A DNA stretch of 54,991 nucleotides from Actinomycetes bacterium (GCA_021822565.1 JAKAQM010000004.1:1-54991), one strand, 5' to 3'; shown: positions 1-8,326, numbered from the stretch's first letter. The notes: generated from the sequence alone by a model not told the origin. Numbers and translations are program-made.

Positions 1-581
1 TGCTGGCCAGCTGCATCGGGACGCTGTGGGGAGCGATCTCGGGGTATGTTGGCGGGTGGGTGGACGCACTGATGATGCGCGTCGTGGACTCGGCCTTCGC
101 CATCCCTCCGCTCCTTCTCCTCCTCTTGCTGGGCACGATCTTCACCCCGTCGGTGCCCGAGCTCATCGTCGTGCTGGGCCTGGTGTCGTGGCTGATCACC
201 GCTCGGCTGGTTCGGGGCGATTCGCTTTCCCTGCGGACCAGGGAGTACGTCCAGGCGGCGATGTCCGCGGGCGCCAAGCGGCCTCGCGTGGTGGTCCGCC
301 ACGTCATCCCGAACGCGCTGGGCACCATCGTGGTGCAGAGCACGTTCGAGGTGGCGAACGCGATCCTCCTCCTTGCGTCCCTCAGCTTCCTGGGCCTGGG
401 CCCGGCACCACCGGCGGCCAACTGGGGAGCGATGCTCAGCAACGGGCTGAACTACATCTACGCGGGGTACTGGTGGCAGATCTACCCGGCCGGACTGGCC
501 ATCGTGATCACGGTGCTGGCGTTCAACATGCTCGCGGAGTCCGTCCGGGACTCGTTTGAGACCCGGCTCGCCCGCGCATGA
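1..581 (+). CDS. Peptide/nickel-type ABC transporter permease (DppC/OppC family), 5'-truncated
   Basis: Inner-membrane permease subunit of an oligopeptide/nickel-class ABC importer. The frame is already open from base 3 (LASCIGTLWG, then GYVGGWVDA, typical of DppC), so the ATG at 60 on the ORF track is internal and the true start lies outside the window. About 193 residues are visible. They include the family's cytoplasmic EAA loop (AAMSAGA... followed by RHVIPNALG), which contacts the ATPase, and hydrophobic segments such as AIPPLLLLLLLGTIF, ELIVVLGLVSWLI and AIVITVLAFNML. It ends with TGA 21 bases before a flavin reductase gene, suggesting a shared transcript with the reductase and the LLM monooxygenase. 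The substrate cannot be told from the permease alone. The partner permease, ATPases and binding protein would be upstream. Confidence 0.93.
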   Translation, partial: LASCIGTLWGAISGYVGGWVDALMMRVVDSAFAIPPLLLLLLLGTIFTPSVPELIVVLGLVSWLITARLVRGDSLSLRTREYVQAAMSAGAKRPRVVVRHVIPNALGTIVVQSTFEVANAILLLASLSFLGLGPAPPAANWGAMLSNGLNYIYAGYWWQIYPAGLAIVITVLAFNMLAESVRDSFETRLARA

Positions 582-602
582 GCCCGACTGGTTCCGCGAT
601 CC

Positions 603-1184
603 ATGACTGACTACGCCGATCTGGAGATCGTCGGCGGGCTGACCGAATGGGCGGAGGCCTTCACCGAGAAGCGCGCCCTGCCGGGCTCGGAGACGTTCAA
701 GGACGCCATGCGCGCGCTCGGGACGGGTGTCGGGATCGTCACCGTCCAAGTGGGCGACGAGGTCTTCGGGCTGACGATCAACTCGTTCTGCTCGGTCTCC
801 GCGAGCCCTCCCCAGCTTCTCGTGTCGCTCGCGCACGGGGCGAGCTGCCGAGAGCCGCTGCTGCGCCGGAGGCGCTTCGGCCTCTCCATTCTCGGCACCC
901 AGCACCGGCAACTCGCCGAGCTGGGGGCGGTGCCGGGCGGTCCGAAGCGCATCGACATGTTCTGCGAGCGCCGGGGCGCCGACGGCCCAGTGATCGTCGC
1001 CGGAGCGCTCGCGAGCTTCGACTGCGCCGTCGCCCAGACGTTCGAGGTGAGCGACCACACCCTCGTCATCGGGCGCGTGGAGCAGGTCATCGTCGGAGAG
1101 GACCTCTCGAGCCCGCTCCTCTACCACGATCGGACCTTCAAGCAGCTCGGCGATCTGGTGGAGCCGCCCCCGGAGAAGGCGTAG
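603..1184 (+). CDS. Flavin reductase-like FMN-binding protein
   Basis: A 193-residue protein of the flavin reductase (HpaC/RutF-like) split-barrel family. These enzymes reduce FMN or FAD with NAD(P)H and hand the reduced flavin to a partner monooxygenase. The family pattern is clear: FKDAMRALGTGVGIVTV at about residues 32-50, then GLTINSFCSVSASPPQLLVSL with the flavin-contacting S/T/N residues, and CREPLLRRRRFGLSIL. It lies 21 nt after the ABC permease and about 120 nt before a luciferase-like monooxygenase, so a two-component oxygenase pair is the simplest reading. CobR, the corrinoid reductase of aerobic B12 synthesis, belongs to the same fold. This gene sits outside the cob operons and faces away from them, so I do not call it CobR. 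Confidence 0.88.
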   Translation: MTDYADLEIVGGLTEWAEAFTEKRALPGSETFKDAMRALGTGVGIVTVQVGDEVFGLTINSFCSVSASPPQLLVSLAHGASCREPLLRRRRFGLSILGTQHRQLAELGAVPGGPKRIDMFCERRGADGPVIVAGALASFDCAVAQTFEVSDHTLVIGRVEQVIVGEDLSSPLLYHDRTFKQLGDLVEPPPEKA

Positions 1185-1217
1185 CAGGGTTCTCGGGAGA
1201 GCCGAGACGACCACGGG

Positions 1218-1276
1218 CAGGCAAGACAAGAGCAGGCAAGACAAGAGCAGGCAAGACAAGAGCAGGGACAGGCAAG
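1218..1276. repeat. Three perfect 15-bp tandem repeats plus a partial copy
   Basis: The unit CAGGCAAGACAAGAG occurs three times head to tail (1218-1232, 1233-1247, 1248-1262), followed by a partial CAGGCAAG at 1269-1276. It fills the spacer between the flavin reductase stop and the LLM gene. The tract is A-rich and C-poor compared with its surroundings and ends about 15 nt before the Shine-Dalgarno of the next gene. It could be a slippage-prone spacer or an unstructured translational enhancer. Confidence 0.9.
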
Positions 1277-1302
1277 AACACACCAACAGATAGGAGAACA
1301 GC

Positions 1303-2358
1303 GTGAGGTTCAGCATCTACTCGGAGCTGCAGAGCTGGCCCGGCAAGTCCTACGACACCCTCTATGGCGAGGTCCTCGAGCAGATAGAGAACGCAGATCG
1401 CCTCGGCTACGACGCGTACCTGGCCGTCGAGCACGCGTTCTTCCCGAAGTTCTCGGCGTCCGTGAACGTGTTCGGGCTCTTCGGCATCGCTGCCGCGAGG
1501 ACGCGCAACATCAAGTTCCGTGCGATGCTGCACATCCTGCCGTACCACAACCCGCTCGTGCTGGCGGCGATGATCCACGAGTTCTCCATCCTCACGCACG
1601 GGCGCTACGAGTTCGGTGTGGGTCGGGGCCACGGCTGGATCCCCTCGCCCGCAGGGCTCCCGCTGGACTCGACGTCGCGGCCTCGCTACGAAGAGGCGCT
1701 CGACCTCTTCATCGAAGCGCTCCACAAGGACGTCGTGTCGTTCCACGGCGAGTATTGGAACATCGAAGAGAGCCACGTGGTGCCGTTCAGCGGGCACGAC
1801 TTCCGCGTGATCCTCGGCGGAACGTCGGATCGCACGTACGACCTCGCCGCCGAGCACGGATGGGGCGTGGCCGTGCCTCCGCTCCTGCCGTACTCGGCGC
1901 TGAAGGACCAGCTGGACTTCTACCGAGCAAAGTGCGCCGAGCACGGGACGACGCCAGACATCGTCTGGATCCACGCGTGCTACATCGACGAGGACCGCGA
2001 GCTTGCGAGGCGCGAGGCGGAGCGGCACATGCGCGGCTATCTCGAGGGCAACGCATCCCCACTGACCGACTTCACGCCGCCCCCGGCCGATGCGCTGAAT
2101 GCTGCAGGGTACGGGTTCTACGTCTCGGGGATCCTGGAGAAACTTGCCAAGACGCCGTACGACACGATGATCGAGAACGACATCGTCTGGGTCGGAACGC
2201 CCGACGACGTCGTCTCCCGCATACGAGAGACGATCGACGTGTGCGAGGGTCTCACGGAGATCGCGATCACGACCAATCCGGGCGGCGTGGAGCATTGGAA
2301 GGCGATCAAGGCCCAAGAGCTCTTCGCCGCCCACGTGATGCCGGCCTTCCGCACGTGA
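1303..2358 (+). CDS. LLM-class flavin-dependent oxidoreductase (luciferase-like monooxygenase)
   Basis: A 351-residue bacterial-luciferase-family TIM-barrel oxidoreductase using FMNH2 or F420H2. Family landmarks are the N-terminal MRFSIYSELQSW strand, the E-H pair in AVEHAFFPKF, YEFGVGRGHGW near residue 105, ILGGTSDRTYDLAAEHGWG in the middle, and the C-terminal VGTPDDVVSRIRE segment. The GTG start at 1303 is supported by an AGGAG Shine-Dalgarno about 7 nt upstream. With the preceding flavin reductase and ABC permease it looks like a system that imports and oxygenates a small organic compound, as sulfonate and aminopolycarboxylate systems do. The substrate is unknown. It converges with the cobA end of the B12 operon. 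Confidence 0.9.
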   Translation: MRFSIYSELQSWPGKSYDTLYGEVLEQIENADRLGYDAYLAVEHAFFPKFSASVNVFGLFGIAAARTRNIKFRAMLHILPYHNPLVLAAMIHEFSILTHGRYEFGVGRGHGWIPSPAGLPLDSTSRPRYEEALDLFIEALHKDVVSFHGEYWNIEESHVVPFSGHDFRVILGGTSDRTYDLAAEHGWGVAVPPLLPYSALKDQLDFYRAKCAEHGTTPDIVWIHACYIDEDRELARREAERHMRGYLEGNASPLTDFTPPPADALNAAGYGFYVSGILEKLAKTPYDTMIENDIVWVGTPDDVVSRIRETIDVCEGLTEIAITTNPGGVEHWKAIKAQELFAAHVMPAFRT

Positions 2359-2390
2359 GCTCACCGGGTGCGGTGCACCGGGTGTGAGCG
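2359..2390. terminator. Possible bidirectional hairpin between convergent genes
   Basis: The 51-bp gap between the convergent LLM gene and cobA contains overlapping inverted repeats: GGTGC-GGT-GCACC nested inside CTCACC...GGTGTGAG. There is no T-tract on either strand. A terminator role is inferred only from the hairpin and the convergent layout. Confidence 0.35.
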
Positions 2391-2409
2391 CGATGTCGGC
2401 GGGAGCGGC

Positions 2410-3171
2410 TCACCCCCCAGACCCGTCCGGTCCGCGTGCGCGCCAGCCGAGGCCGGCGACCGGGCCGACGACGATGACGGCTGGAGGCCCGAGATCGACA
2501 TCGGGGAGGCCGGCGAGCGTCGTGCAGACCGTGCGCTGAGCTGCAGTGGTGCCGTTCTGGATCACGGCCACGGGGGTGTCGGGACCTCGGCCGGCATCGA
2601 CGAGCGCAGCGGCGATGGCAGCGCGCGACGCCATGCCCATGAGGATGACGAGGGTGCCGCCAGTGCGGGCGAGCGCTTCCCAGTCCGGCTCGTGCCCGCA
2701 GCCCGACGACTCGCCGGCGTGGCGGGTCTGGCCGGTGACGATCGTCACTGACGAGGCGAGGCCCCGGTACGTGGCGGGGATGCCTGCTGCGCCCGGGACG
2801 CCCAGCGCCGACGACACCCCGGGGACGATCTCCCAGGCGATGCCTGCGCGCTCGAGGATCTCGATCTCCTCTCCGCCACGCCCGAAGACGAACGGGTCCC
2901 CACCCTTGAGCCGCACGACGATCGCGGCCTTTCGTCCGTGCTCGACGAGCAGGCGTCCGATGTCGTCTTGGCGGTGATCGGCCGCCGGGCTGTCGGTTCC
3001 AGGCCGTTTGCCCACGTCGATGCAGAGCGCGTCGCACCGGGCCAGGCGCAGGACGTCCGACGTGACGAGGCGGTCGTAGAGCACGACATCGGCACTACGG
3101 AGGAGCTCCGCCCCGCGGAGGGTCAGGAGCCCTGGGTCGCCGGGCCCGGCGCCGACCAGGTACACGGTCAT
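2410..3171 (-). CDS. cobA: Uroporphyrinogen-III C-methyltransferase (SUMT)
   Basis: A 253-residue SAM-dependent methyltransferase that converts uroporphyrinogen III to precorrin-2, the first committed step to cobalamin. The sequence begins MTVYLVGAGPGDPGLLTLRG (SAM-binding P-loop) and carries the SUMT signatures VVLYDRLV, VRLKGGDPFVFGRGGEE and EIVPGVSSALGVPG. No CysG dehydrogenase/ferrochelatase domain is attached. The much longer ORF on the track is only an upstream extension. The ATG at 3171 overlaps the cobC stop by four bases, as at most junctions of this operon. It is the last gene of the riboswitch-led cobQ operon although it acts first in the pathway. Confidence 0.95.
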   Translation of the reverse strand: MTVYLVGAGPGDPGLLTLRGAELLRSADVVLYDRLVTSDVLRLARCDALCIDVGKRPGTDSPAADHRQDDIGRLLVEHGRKAAIVVRLKGGDPFVFGRGGEEIEILERAGIAWEIVPGVSSALGVPGAAGIPATYRGLASSVTIVTGQTRHAGESSGCGHEPDWEALARTGGTLVILMGMASRAAIAAALVDAGRGPDTPVAVIQNGTTAAQRTVCTTLAGLPDVDLGPPAVIVVGPVAGLGWRARGPDGSGG

Positions 3172-4145
3172 CGCGTCACGCGCGCTGTGGCCGTGCCCGG
3201 TGCGTCGGCCTGTTGCCGGACTCTCATGTCGTCGTGGTGTCGAAGGGCGCGCTCGAGCCGCGGGAACTGGTCGTGCCGGGGGATCGCGACGCGCACGGTG
3301 CCCTCCAGGCCGAAGCTCGCGCAGTCGCGCACGACGATCCCATGGCTCAACAGCGACGCGCGGAGCGTGCCGGACTGGCCGACGAGGACCCACGGGCCCT
3401 CGTCGGCAATGACGCAGAGCCCGTGAGAGCGGAGGAGATCGGCAAGCTGTCCTCGGAGCGCCGCGGTCTGACGCGCCCACGCCCGCAGGTCGACCGGTCG
3501 CAGCAGGTCGGGCAGGGCGGCTGCTGCCAGCCCGTTCACCGACCACTCGGGCTGGATGCGGCGGACCTGGTGGACGAGCCGGTCGTCGGCACTGAGCACG
3601 TACCCGAGCCGGAGCCCGGGGCACGCGAGGAGCTTGGTCAGGGACCCCACGACGACGGATCCCTTCAGGTGGTCGCCTCGAGTCCACGTTCCCGAAGCGA
3701 TCGGCCAGAAGGCCTCGTCCCACACCCCTGCCGCTGCGTCCGCCGGGGCGAGCGTCCCGAGAGGATTGTTCGGGTTGGACCTCCAACGCGGCCCGCGGGT
3801 GCGTGGGTACAAGGAGAAGTCGGGTTCGTCGACCGCCCCTCCGAGGATCGAACCGATCAGTGCGATGGCCTCCGCTCCGCCGTTCGTGAGCACGAGGTGC
3901 TCGGGCTCGACGCCCATCGCTTCGGCGAGCGCCGCCGCGGCACGGGACGGATCCGGGTAGCGGCCGATGGCGTCGAGGTGCGTGCGCAGGACGCCCGTTG
4001 GGTCGGGCGCCACTGGGCAGAGGCTCGCAGACAGGTCCAGGATGGATGCCGGGTCGATCCCGAGCTCCGCGGCGAGTCGTGCGCCGTTGCCGCCGTGTGC
4101 TTGTCGACCGGCAGGCGGTACTGCTGAGGCGGGTGAGCGCGTCAA
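3168..4145 (-). CDS. cobC: Threonine-phosphate decarboxylase (PLP aminotransferase-fold), shortened form
   Basis: A PLP-dependent class I/II aminotransferase-fold enzyme making (R)-1-amino-2-propanol phosphate for the nucleotide loop (CobD in Salmonella naming). Visible landmarks are the N-terminal HGGNGARLAAELG, LTNGGAEAIALIG, SNPNNPLG, VWDEAFW, and the PLP lysine in VVGSLTKLLACPGLRLGY. At about 325 residues it is compact: only some 11 residues separate DFSLYPR from SNPNNP, where the family usually has about 40 more. I place the start at TTG 4145, which overlaps the cobD stop as TTGA. No ATG or GTG lies between the stop and HGGN in this frame. The gene then overlaps cobA by four bases. Confidence 0.88.
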   Translation of the reverse strand: MTRSPASAVPPAGRQAHGGNGARLAAELGIDPASILDLSASLCPVAPDPTGVLRTHLDAIGRYPDPSRAAAALAEAMGVEPEHLVLTNGGAEAIALIGSILGGAVDEPDFSLYPRTRGPRWRSNPNNPLGTLAPADAAAGVWDEAFWPIASGTWTRGDHLKGSVVVGSLTKLLACPGLRLGYVLSADDRLVHQVRRIQPEWSVNGLAAAALPDLLRPVDLRAWARQTAALRGQLADLLRSHGLCVIADEGPWVLVGQSGTLRASLLSHGIVVRDCASFGLEGTVRVAIPRHDQFPRLERALRHHDDMRVRQQADAPGTATARVTR

Positions 4146-5146
4146 CGGACGTCTCGGCGACTTGGGCGGTTCCGCGTGGGGCGCACGACCTGGATCAGTG
4201 AGGGGAGGGCGACCTGGATCAGTGAGGGGAGGGCGAGGGCCGCGGCTGCGCTGAAGGTGACCTGGCGAGCGAGGTGGCGGGCGCGGGCGATGTCCGCCGT
4301 CTCGGCGACGCGCCCGTAGCCCAGCTCCCCACGATGCTCGACCGCGCCGCCGTAGCTGTTGATCCCGCCGAGGCGAAGGGCGAGCGCGGCGGCGAAGGCG
4401 GCTTCGATCACGCCGGCGTTCGGGGAGGGGTGGTTCGGGGCCTGCTCGCGCACGGCCCGCACGATGTGCGCGGCGCGGCGCGGCGCGCACAGTGCGACGA
4501 GCACGGCTGCGATGCGTGCCGGCACGTAGTTGACGATGTCGTCGGCACGTGCCGAAGCCCAGCCGAATTGTCGGTAGCGGTCGCTGCGGTGCCCGACCAT
4601 CGCGTCGAGGGTGTTCACGGCGCGGTAGGTTGCCGCACCGATCGGGCCGGCCACTGCCGCCCAGAACAGCGGTGCCACGACGGCGTCGACGCTGTTCTCC
4701 GCCAGTGATTCCACGACCGCCCGGGCGATCTCGGCCTCGTCGAGGCCTTCGGGGTCGCGCCCTGCGAGGGCCGGGAGCGCTCGGCGGGCGACGTCGACGT
4801 GTCCGGACGCCAACGCCCCGGAGATCTGCGAGGCGTGTCGATCGAGACTGCGGGCACCGAGCGTGGTGGCGACCACAGCGACGGCGGACGCGCACTCGGC
4901 TGCCAGGCCGCCGAACCGTCGGGCCGTGGCGCCCAAGACCAGCGTGGGCAACCCAGCCACCGCGAGACCGGCACAGAGGTGTCGCGCGCCGCTCCACCGG
5001 TCATCGCTCCACGCGACCGCTTCACGCCACGCCATGGCTCGGCCGAACCACGCCACCGGGTGCAGCCCGTCCCGAGGATCGCCGACGAGGTGGTCCAGCA
5101 CCGCGGCCGCCGCGGCCGTCGCTCCCCGTGATCGCCATCCGGTCAC
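4142..5146 (-). CDS. cobD: Adenosylcobinamide-phosphate synthase (CbiB/CobD)
   Basis: A 334-residue integral membrane protein that attaches the aminopropanol (phosphate) arm to adenosylcobyrate. It starts with the family motif VLDHLVGDPRDGLHPVAWFGRAM and contains VVESLAENSVDAVVAPLFWAAVAGP, AVNTLDAMVGHRSDRYRQFGWASAR and NHPSPNAGVIEAAFA, all typical of CbiB. The GTG start at 5146 forms a GTGA overlap with cobS. The extreme C-terminus carries a duplicated octapeptide (ALPSLIQV twice) from a perfect 24-bp tandem duplication. It lies beyond the conserved core and may be a recent slippage event. Confidence 0.93.
   Translation of the reverse strand: MTGWRSRGATAAAAAVLDHLVGDPRDGLHPVAWFGRAMAWREAVAWSDDRWSGARHLCAGLAVAGLPTLVLGATARRFGGLAAECASAVAVVATTLGARSLDRHASQISGALASGHVDVARRALPALAGRDPEGLDEAEIARAVVESLAENSVDAVVAPLFWAAVAGPIGAATYRAVNTLDAMVGHRSDRYRQFGWASARADDIVNYVPARIAAVLVALCAPRRAAHIVRAVREQAPNHPSPNAGVIEAAFAAALALRLGGINSYGGAVEHRGELGYGRVAETADIARARHLARQVTFSAAAALALPSLIQVALPSLIQVVRPTRNRPSRRDVR
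4187..4234. repeat. 24-bp perfect tandem duplication in the 3' end of cobD
   Basis: The 24-base unit beginning GACCTGGATCAGTGAG occurs at 4187-4210 and again at 4211-4234. The length is a multiple of three, so on the minus strand it duplicates eight residues (ALPSLIQV) near the CobD C-terminus without breaking the frame. Confidence 0.95.
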
Positions 5147-5859
5147 CAGTGAACCCCCGAGACGAGGAGCGCCGCCGTCTCGGAGACGACGACGGCTGCT
5201 CCGAGGACGTCGCCGGTGAAGCCGCCGAGACGCCGACGAGCGAGCCACAGGACGGTTGCCGCGGCGATCGCGCCCGCGCCGAGGCCCGCGCCAGCAGGTG
5301 CTCCTCCGGCCCAGACGGCGACGAACGCGCCCGCGGCGACCCCGATGGATGCGGCCAGCGCGGTACCGACGCGGCTGCCTCCGAGGAATGCCGTGGCGAG
5401 GCCTCCCGTCGTCCTGGCGTAGGGGAGCACGAGCATCGCCGCCACCATGAGCGAGCGCGATACGCACCAGATCCCGACGACGAGCGCGATGTCCGGTCGC
5501 AAGGCGTCGAAGGCGGCGAATCGCAGGAGAAGGACGACCACCGTTGCGGCCAAACCGAAGGCGCCGATGTCGGGCTGGGACATGACCTCGAGCCTTCGGT
5601 CCCGGCTCAGGTGGGCAAGCAGCCCGTCCGCGCTGTCGGCCAGGCCGTCGACGTGCAGCATCCCGGTCGACGCGAGATCGGTGGCGACGGCGAGCGCCGC
5701 CGGCACGAGGTGCCCGTGCCATCCCTTGGACGAGGCCCACCACATGAGCCCGACCGCGACGCCCACGACCGCTCCGACGAGGGGGAACCAGCGCAAGGTA
5801 CCCGGGCTGGGTGCCCGAGCTGGGCCGAACGGGGTGAGGAACCCGAAGGCAGCGAGCAC
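5143..5859 (-). CDS. cobS: Adenosylcobinamide-GDP ribazoletransferase (cobalamin synthase)
   Basis: A 238-residue polytopic membrane enzyme that joins adenosylcobinamide-GDP with alpha-ribazole (phosphate), called CobV in Pseudomonas naming. The diagnostic acidic Mg-binding motif is present as HVDGLADSADGLLA, preceded by FLTPFG and FPLVGAVVG. Several hydrophobic helices follow. The GTG start at 5859 shares one base with the cobU stop codon (TAGTG), which rejects the longer ORF-track start inside cobU. The stop overlaps the cobD start. Its nucleotide co-substrate normally comes from CobT, which is not in this window. Confidence 0.94.
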   Translation of the reverse strand: MLAAFGFLTPFGPARAPSPGTLRWFPLVGAVVGVAVGLMWWASSKGWHGHLVPAALAVATDLASTGMLHVDGLADSADGLLAHLSRDRRLEVMSQPDIGAFGLAATVVVLLLRFAAFDALRPDIALVVGIWCVSRSLMVAAMLVLPYARTTGGLATAFLGGSRVGTALAASIGVAAGAFVAVWAGGAPAGAGLGAGAIAAATVLWLARRRLGGFTGDVLGAAVVVSETAALLVSGVHW

Positions 5860-6380
5860 TACAGCTCCAGCACCCGCCCCGCGACGACGAGGAGCACCCG
5901 CCCCGCGAGAGCCGCGACTGCCTGGTTCAGGTTCCCAAGGGCGTCCACGAACGCGCGTCCGGCTGCAGTGGGCGGGTGCACGGCCAGGCCGACCTCCTCG
6001 GAAACGACGACGGTGCTCCCCGAGCGCTCCCGGAGCGCAGCCAGTAGTGCTCGATCGTCGACCACCAGGTCCGGCGCCGAAGCCACCCAGGTACCGAGGC
6101 TCTCGACCAGGGCGAGGCCGTCGAGCCGCGCCAGGATCCTGGGTAGCTCCGCGCTCGAGTGCACCTCGACCGTGCTCCACGTCGAAGGACGGCGCGCTCG
6201 GTGCGCGGCGACGCGACGCTCCATGTCTTCGTCGTCGATCGACGTCGTCGCGACGTAGGTGACGGCCCCACCGTCTTCGGACGCGAGGTCCGCGGCCAGT
6301 CGTTCGGCCATCATCGACTTGCCAGATCGGGTGCCGCCGAGGACCAAGGTGACCCTGGAGCTGTCTTGGGACCTCATCAC
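5859..6380 (-). CDS. cobU: Adenosylcobinamide kinase / adenosylcobinamide-phosphate guanylyltransferase
   Basis: A 173-residue bifunctional enzyme (CobP in Pseudomonas naming) that phosphorylates adenosylcobinamide and transfers GMP to give adenosylcobinamide-GDP. The Walker A is VLGGTRSGKS at about residues 13-22. The guanylylation region AAHRARRPSTWSTVE carries the conserved histidine, and VVVSEEVGLAVHP is the classic C-terminal motif. Length matches the family. The ATG at 6380 overlaps the chelatase stop as ATGA. It is followed directly by cobS, the enzyme using its product. Confidence 0.95.
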   Translation of the reverse strand: MMRSQDSSRVTLVLGGTRSGKSMMAERLAADLASEDGGAVTYVATTSIDDEDMERRVAAHRARRPSTWSTVEVHSSAELPRILARLDGLALVESLGTWVASAPDLVVDDRALLAALRERSGSTVVVSEEVGLAVHPPTAAGRAFVDALGNLNQAVAALAGRVLLVVAGRVLEL

Positions 6381-8326
6381 CCCTCCAAAGCCTGCAGGAC
6401 GCGAGCGCGGATCGTGCCGGCCAGCGCCGCCGCCTCTCCTGGCTGCTCGATGTCCTCGAGGAGCACGTAGTCGGCGCCGAGGGTCGTCGCCAGCGACCTC
6501 GCGAGGCCGAGCCGGGCCGGTCCCGTCTCGGCGTCGACGACGAGGCAGGCCACCCCGGTCGCGGCCAGCTCCGCGGCCGCCGAGCCAGCGGCTCGAAGCG
6601 GGTCGTCGCCCCCTGCGGTGGCCCGGCCGTCGGTGACGAGCACCACGGCCGGCCGCGGTCCTCCGGACCGCTGCGTCTCTCGCACGAGGGAGGTGACCTC
6701 CTTCAGCCCGGCCGCCAGAGGCGTCCGGCCGCCGGTGGAGAGCTCCGCCAGGCGCGCACGGGCCACCTCGACCGACCCGGTCGGGCGCAGGACGACCTCA
6801 GCCGACTCCCCCCTGAAGGCCACCATCGCGACGCGGTCGCGTCGCCGGTACGCGTCGCCCAGGAGCGAGACCACCGCCGAGCGCGCAGCGTCGAGCCTCC
6901 TGCGCCCGGCGATCGAGCCGGAGGCGTCGACGGCGACGATGACCAGCGTCGCTCGGGGCTCGGCCGCGACCACTGCCCGGAGGTCCTCCGGCGCCAGGGC
7001 GTCCCCGTCTCCTCGGGCGCGGTGCCCGCGCACGGCACTGGCGACGTGGGCGATCGCCGTCGCGGCGCCGTCCACGCGCTGTCCCGGATCGCCGAATGGC
7101 GCGTGCCCGACGCGGCGACCGCGGGAGCCGCCCCCGGCGACCGCGCTCTTCCCGGTCCTGCCGCGGCTGTCCTTCAGGGTGCTCGTGGGGCGAGGCAGCG
7201 AGAGCCGCCGAGCGTCGACCTCGTTGGCACGGGGCTGCGCCGGAGCATCGAGCGGCCCACGCTGCCCGCCAGGCTGGTCGTGGTCGCCTGGCTCGTGCCC
7301 TTCCGATCTCCGAGGCTCGCCAGGAGGGCCGGATCGAGGCTCCGAGGCCCCCTCTTCAGGAACGTCCCGCTCCGCCCGGACGCGCTGGTCCCGTGTGACG
7401 TCGTGCTGCCCCGAGACGTCGCCGGTTGCGGCTGCGCCGCCCAGCACGTGGTCGAGCGCCGAGGTGAGCTCCTCGGATGCAATCCCCGGTGCTTCGAAGG
7501 GGTCGCGTCGGCGGCGGTGCCCGAGCACGAGCGACGCCACACGGCGAAGGTGCTCGGGCCGGGCCTTGGGCGCTCCGTCGAGCCCGGCCAGGGCTCCGGC
7601 GGCGCGGCAGAGCGCGAGGTCGGCTCGGAGGCCCTGTGCGCCGACGGCCACTGCCAGCTGTGCGGCGGCCATGACGACCGCGTCGCCGCAGGAGACCGGC
7701 CGCGCGCTCGCCAGCGTGTCGCGGATCGCGTCGTCCGCCGAGGCGGCGGGCGGCTCCGACGACTCGAAGGCGAGCTGGCGCCGAACGATCTCGGCGCGCA
7801 CCTCTGGCTCCTCGGGTGCCCGTACGTCGACGGCCAGGCCGAAGCGATCGAGCAGCTGGGGGCGCAGCTCCCCCTCTTCGGGGTTCATGGAGCCCACCAG
7901 CACGAACCGTGCAGGATGGCTCTCGGAGAACCCGTCGCGCTCGACGCGGTTGACCCCTGACACGGCGACGTCGAGCAGCACGTCCACGAGATGATCGGGC
8001 AGGAGGTTGACCTCGTCGACGTAGAGCACCCCTCCGTGGGCGGCAGCGAGCAGTCCGGGGCGGAACACGTAGTTCCGGGACCCGAGCAGCGCGGCGACGT
8101 CGAGGGCTCCGACGACGCGGTCCTCGCTCGCCCCGAGAGGAAGCTCGACGAACGGTGCGCCTCCGGGCAACAGCGCAGCCAGCCCCCGCGCGAGGGTGGT
8201 CTTCGCAGAACCCTTCTCGCCGCGCAGCAGCACGCCGCCGAGGCGCGGCTCCACGGCCGCCAGCAGAAGCGCCAGCTTGGCGTCGTCCTGGCCGACCACG
8301 GAGGAGAACGGAAGGTGCGCGCTCAT
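6377..8326 (-). CDS. Fused ChlI/ChlD-type chelatase subunit (AAA+ ATPase plus von Willebrand A domain), CobN partner
   Basis: A 649-residue fusion of an AAA+ motor and a metal-ion-dependent adhesion (VWA) domain. Residues about 1-320 form the AAA+ part, with Walker A GEKGSAKTT, Walker B GGVLYVDEVNLL and sensor VGSMNPEEGELRPQLLDRF. A charged, disordered, proline/arginine-rich linker follows. The last 200 residues form the VWA domain with MIDAS motifs VDASGSI and TDGRA. In chelatases the two halves drive metal insertion by the large subunit. Sitting directly downstream of cobN with an ATGA overlap, it very likely replaces CobS/CobT of the aerobic cobaltochelatase (inference from context). Magnesium chelation for chlorophyll is unlikely since no other bch genes are seen. 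Confidence 0.9.
   Translation of the reverse strand: MSAHLPFSSVVGQDDAKLALLLAAVEPRLGGVLLRGEKGSAKTTLARGLAALLPGGAPFVELPLGASEDRVVGALDVAALLGSRNYVFRPGLLAAAHGGVLYVDEVNLLPDHLVDVLLDVAVSGVNRVERDGFSESHPARFVLVGSMNPEEGELRPQLLDRFGLAVDVRAPEEPEVRAEIVRRQLAFESSEPPAASADDAIRDTLASARPVSCGDAVVMAAAQLAVAVGAQGLRADLALCRAAGALAGLDGAPKARPEHLRRVASLVLGHRRRRDPFEAPGIASEELTSALDHVLGGAAATGDVSGQHDVTRDQRVRAERDVPEEGASEPRSGPPGEPRRSEGHEPGDHDQPGGQRGPLDAPAQPRANEVDARRLSLPRPTSTLKDSRGRTGKSAVAGGGSRGRRVGHAPFGDPGQRVDGAATAIAHVASAVRGHRARGDGDALAPEDLRAVVAAEPRATLVIVAVDASGSIAGRRRLDAARSAVVSLLGDAYRRRDRVAMVAFRGESAEVVLRPTGSVEVARARLAELSTGGRTPLAAGLKEVTSLVRETQRSGGPRPAVVLVTDGRATAGGDDPLRAAGSAAAELAATGVACLVVDAETGPARLGLARSLATTLGADYVLLEDIEQPGEAAALAGTIRARVLQALEG

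Noticed and set aside
603-1184. Flavin reductase as CobR (corrinoid reductase)
   Set aside because: Same fold, but it is in a separate transcription unit facing away from the cob genes and paired with an ABC permease and an LLM monooxygenase.
6377-8326. Magnesium chelatase for bacteriochlorophyll
   Set aside because: The subunit is ChlI/ChlD-like, but it is translationally coupled to cobN and no chlorophyll genes are present.
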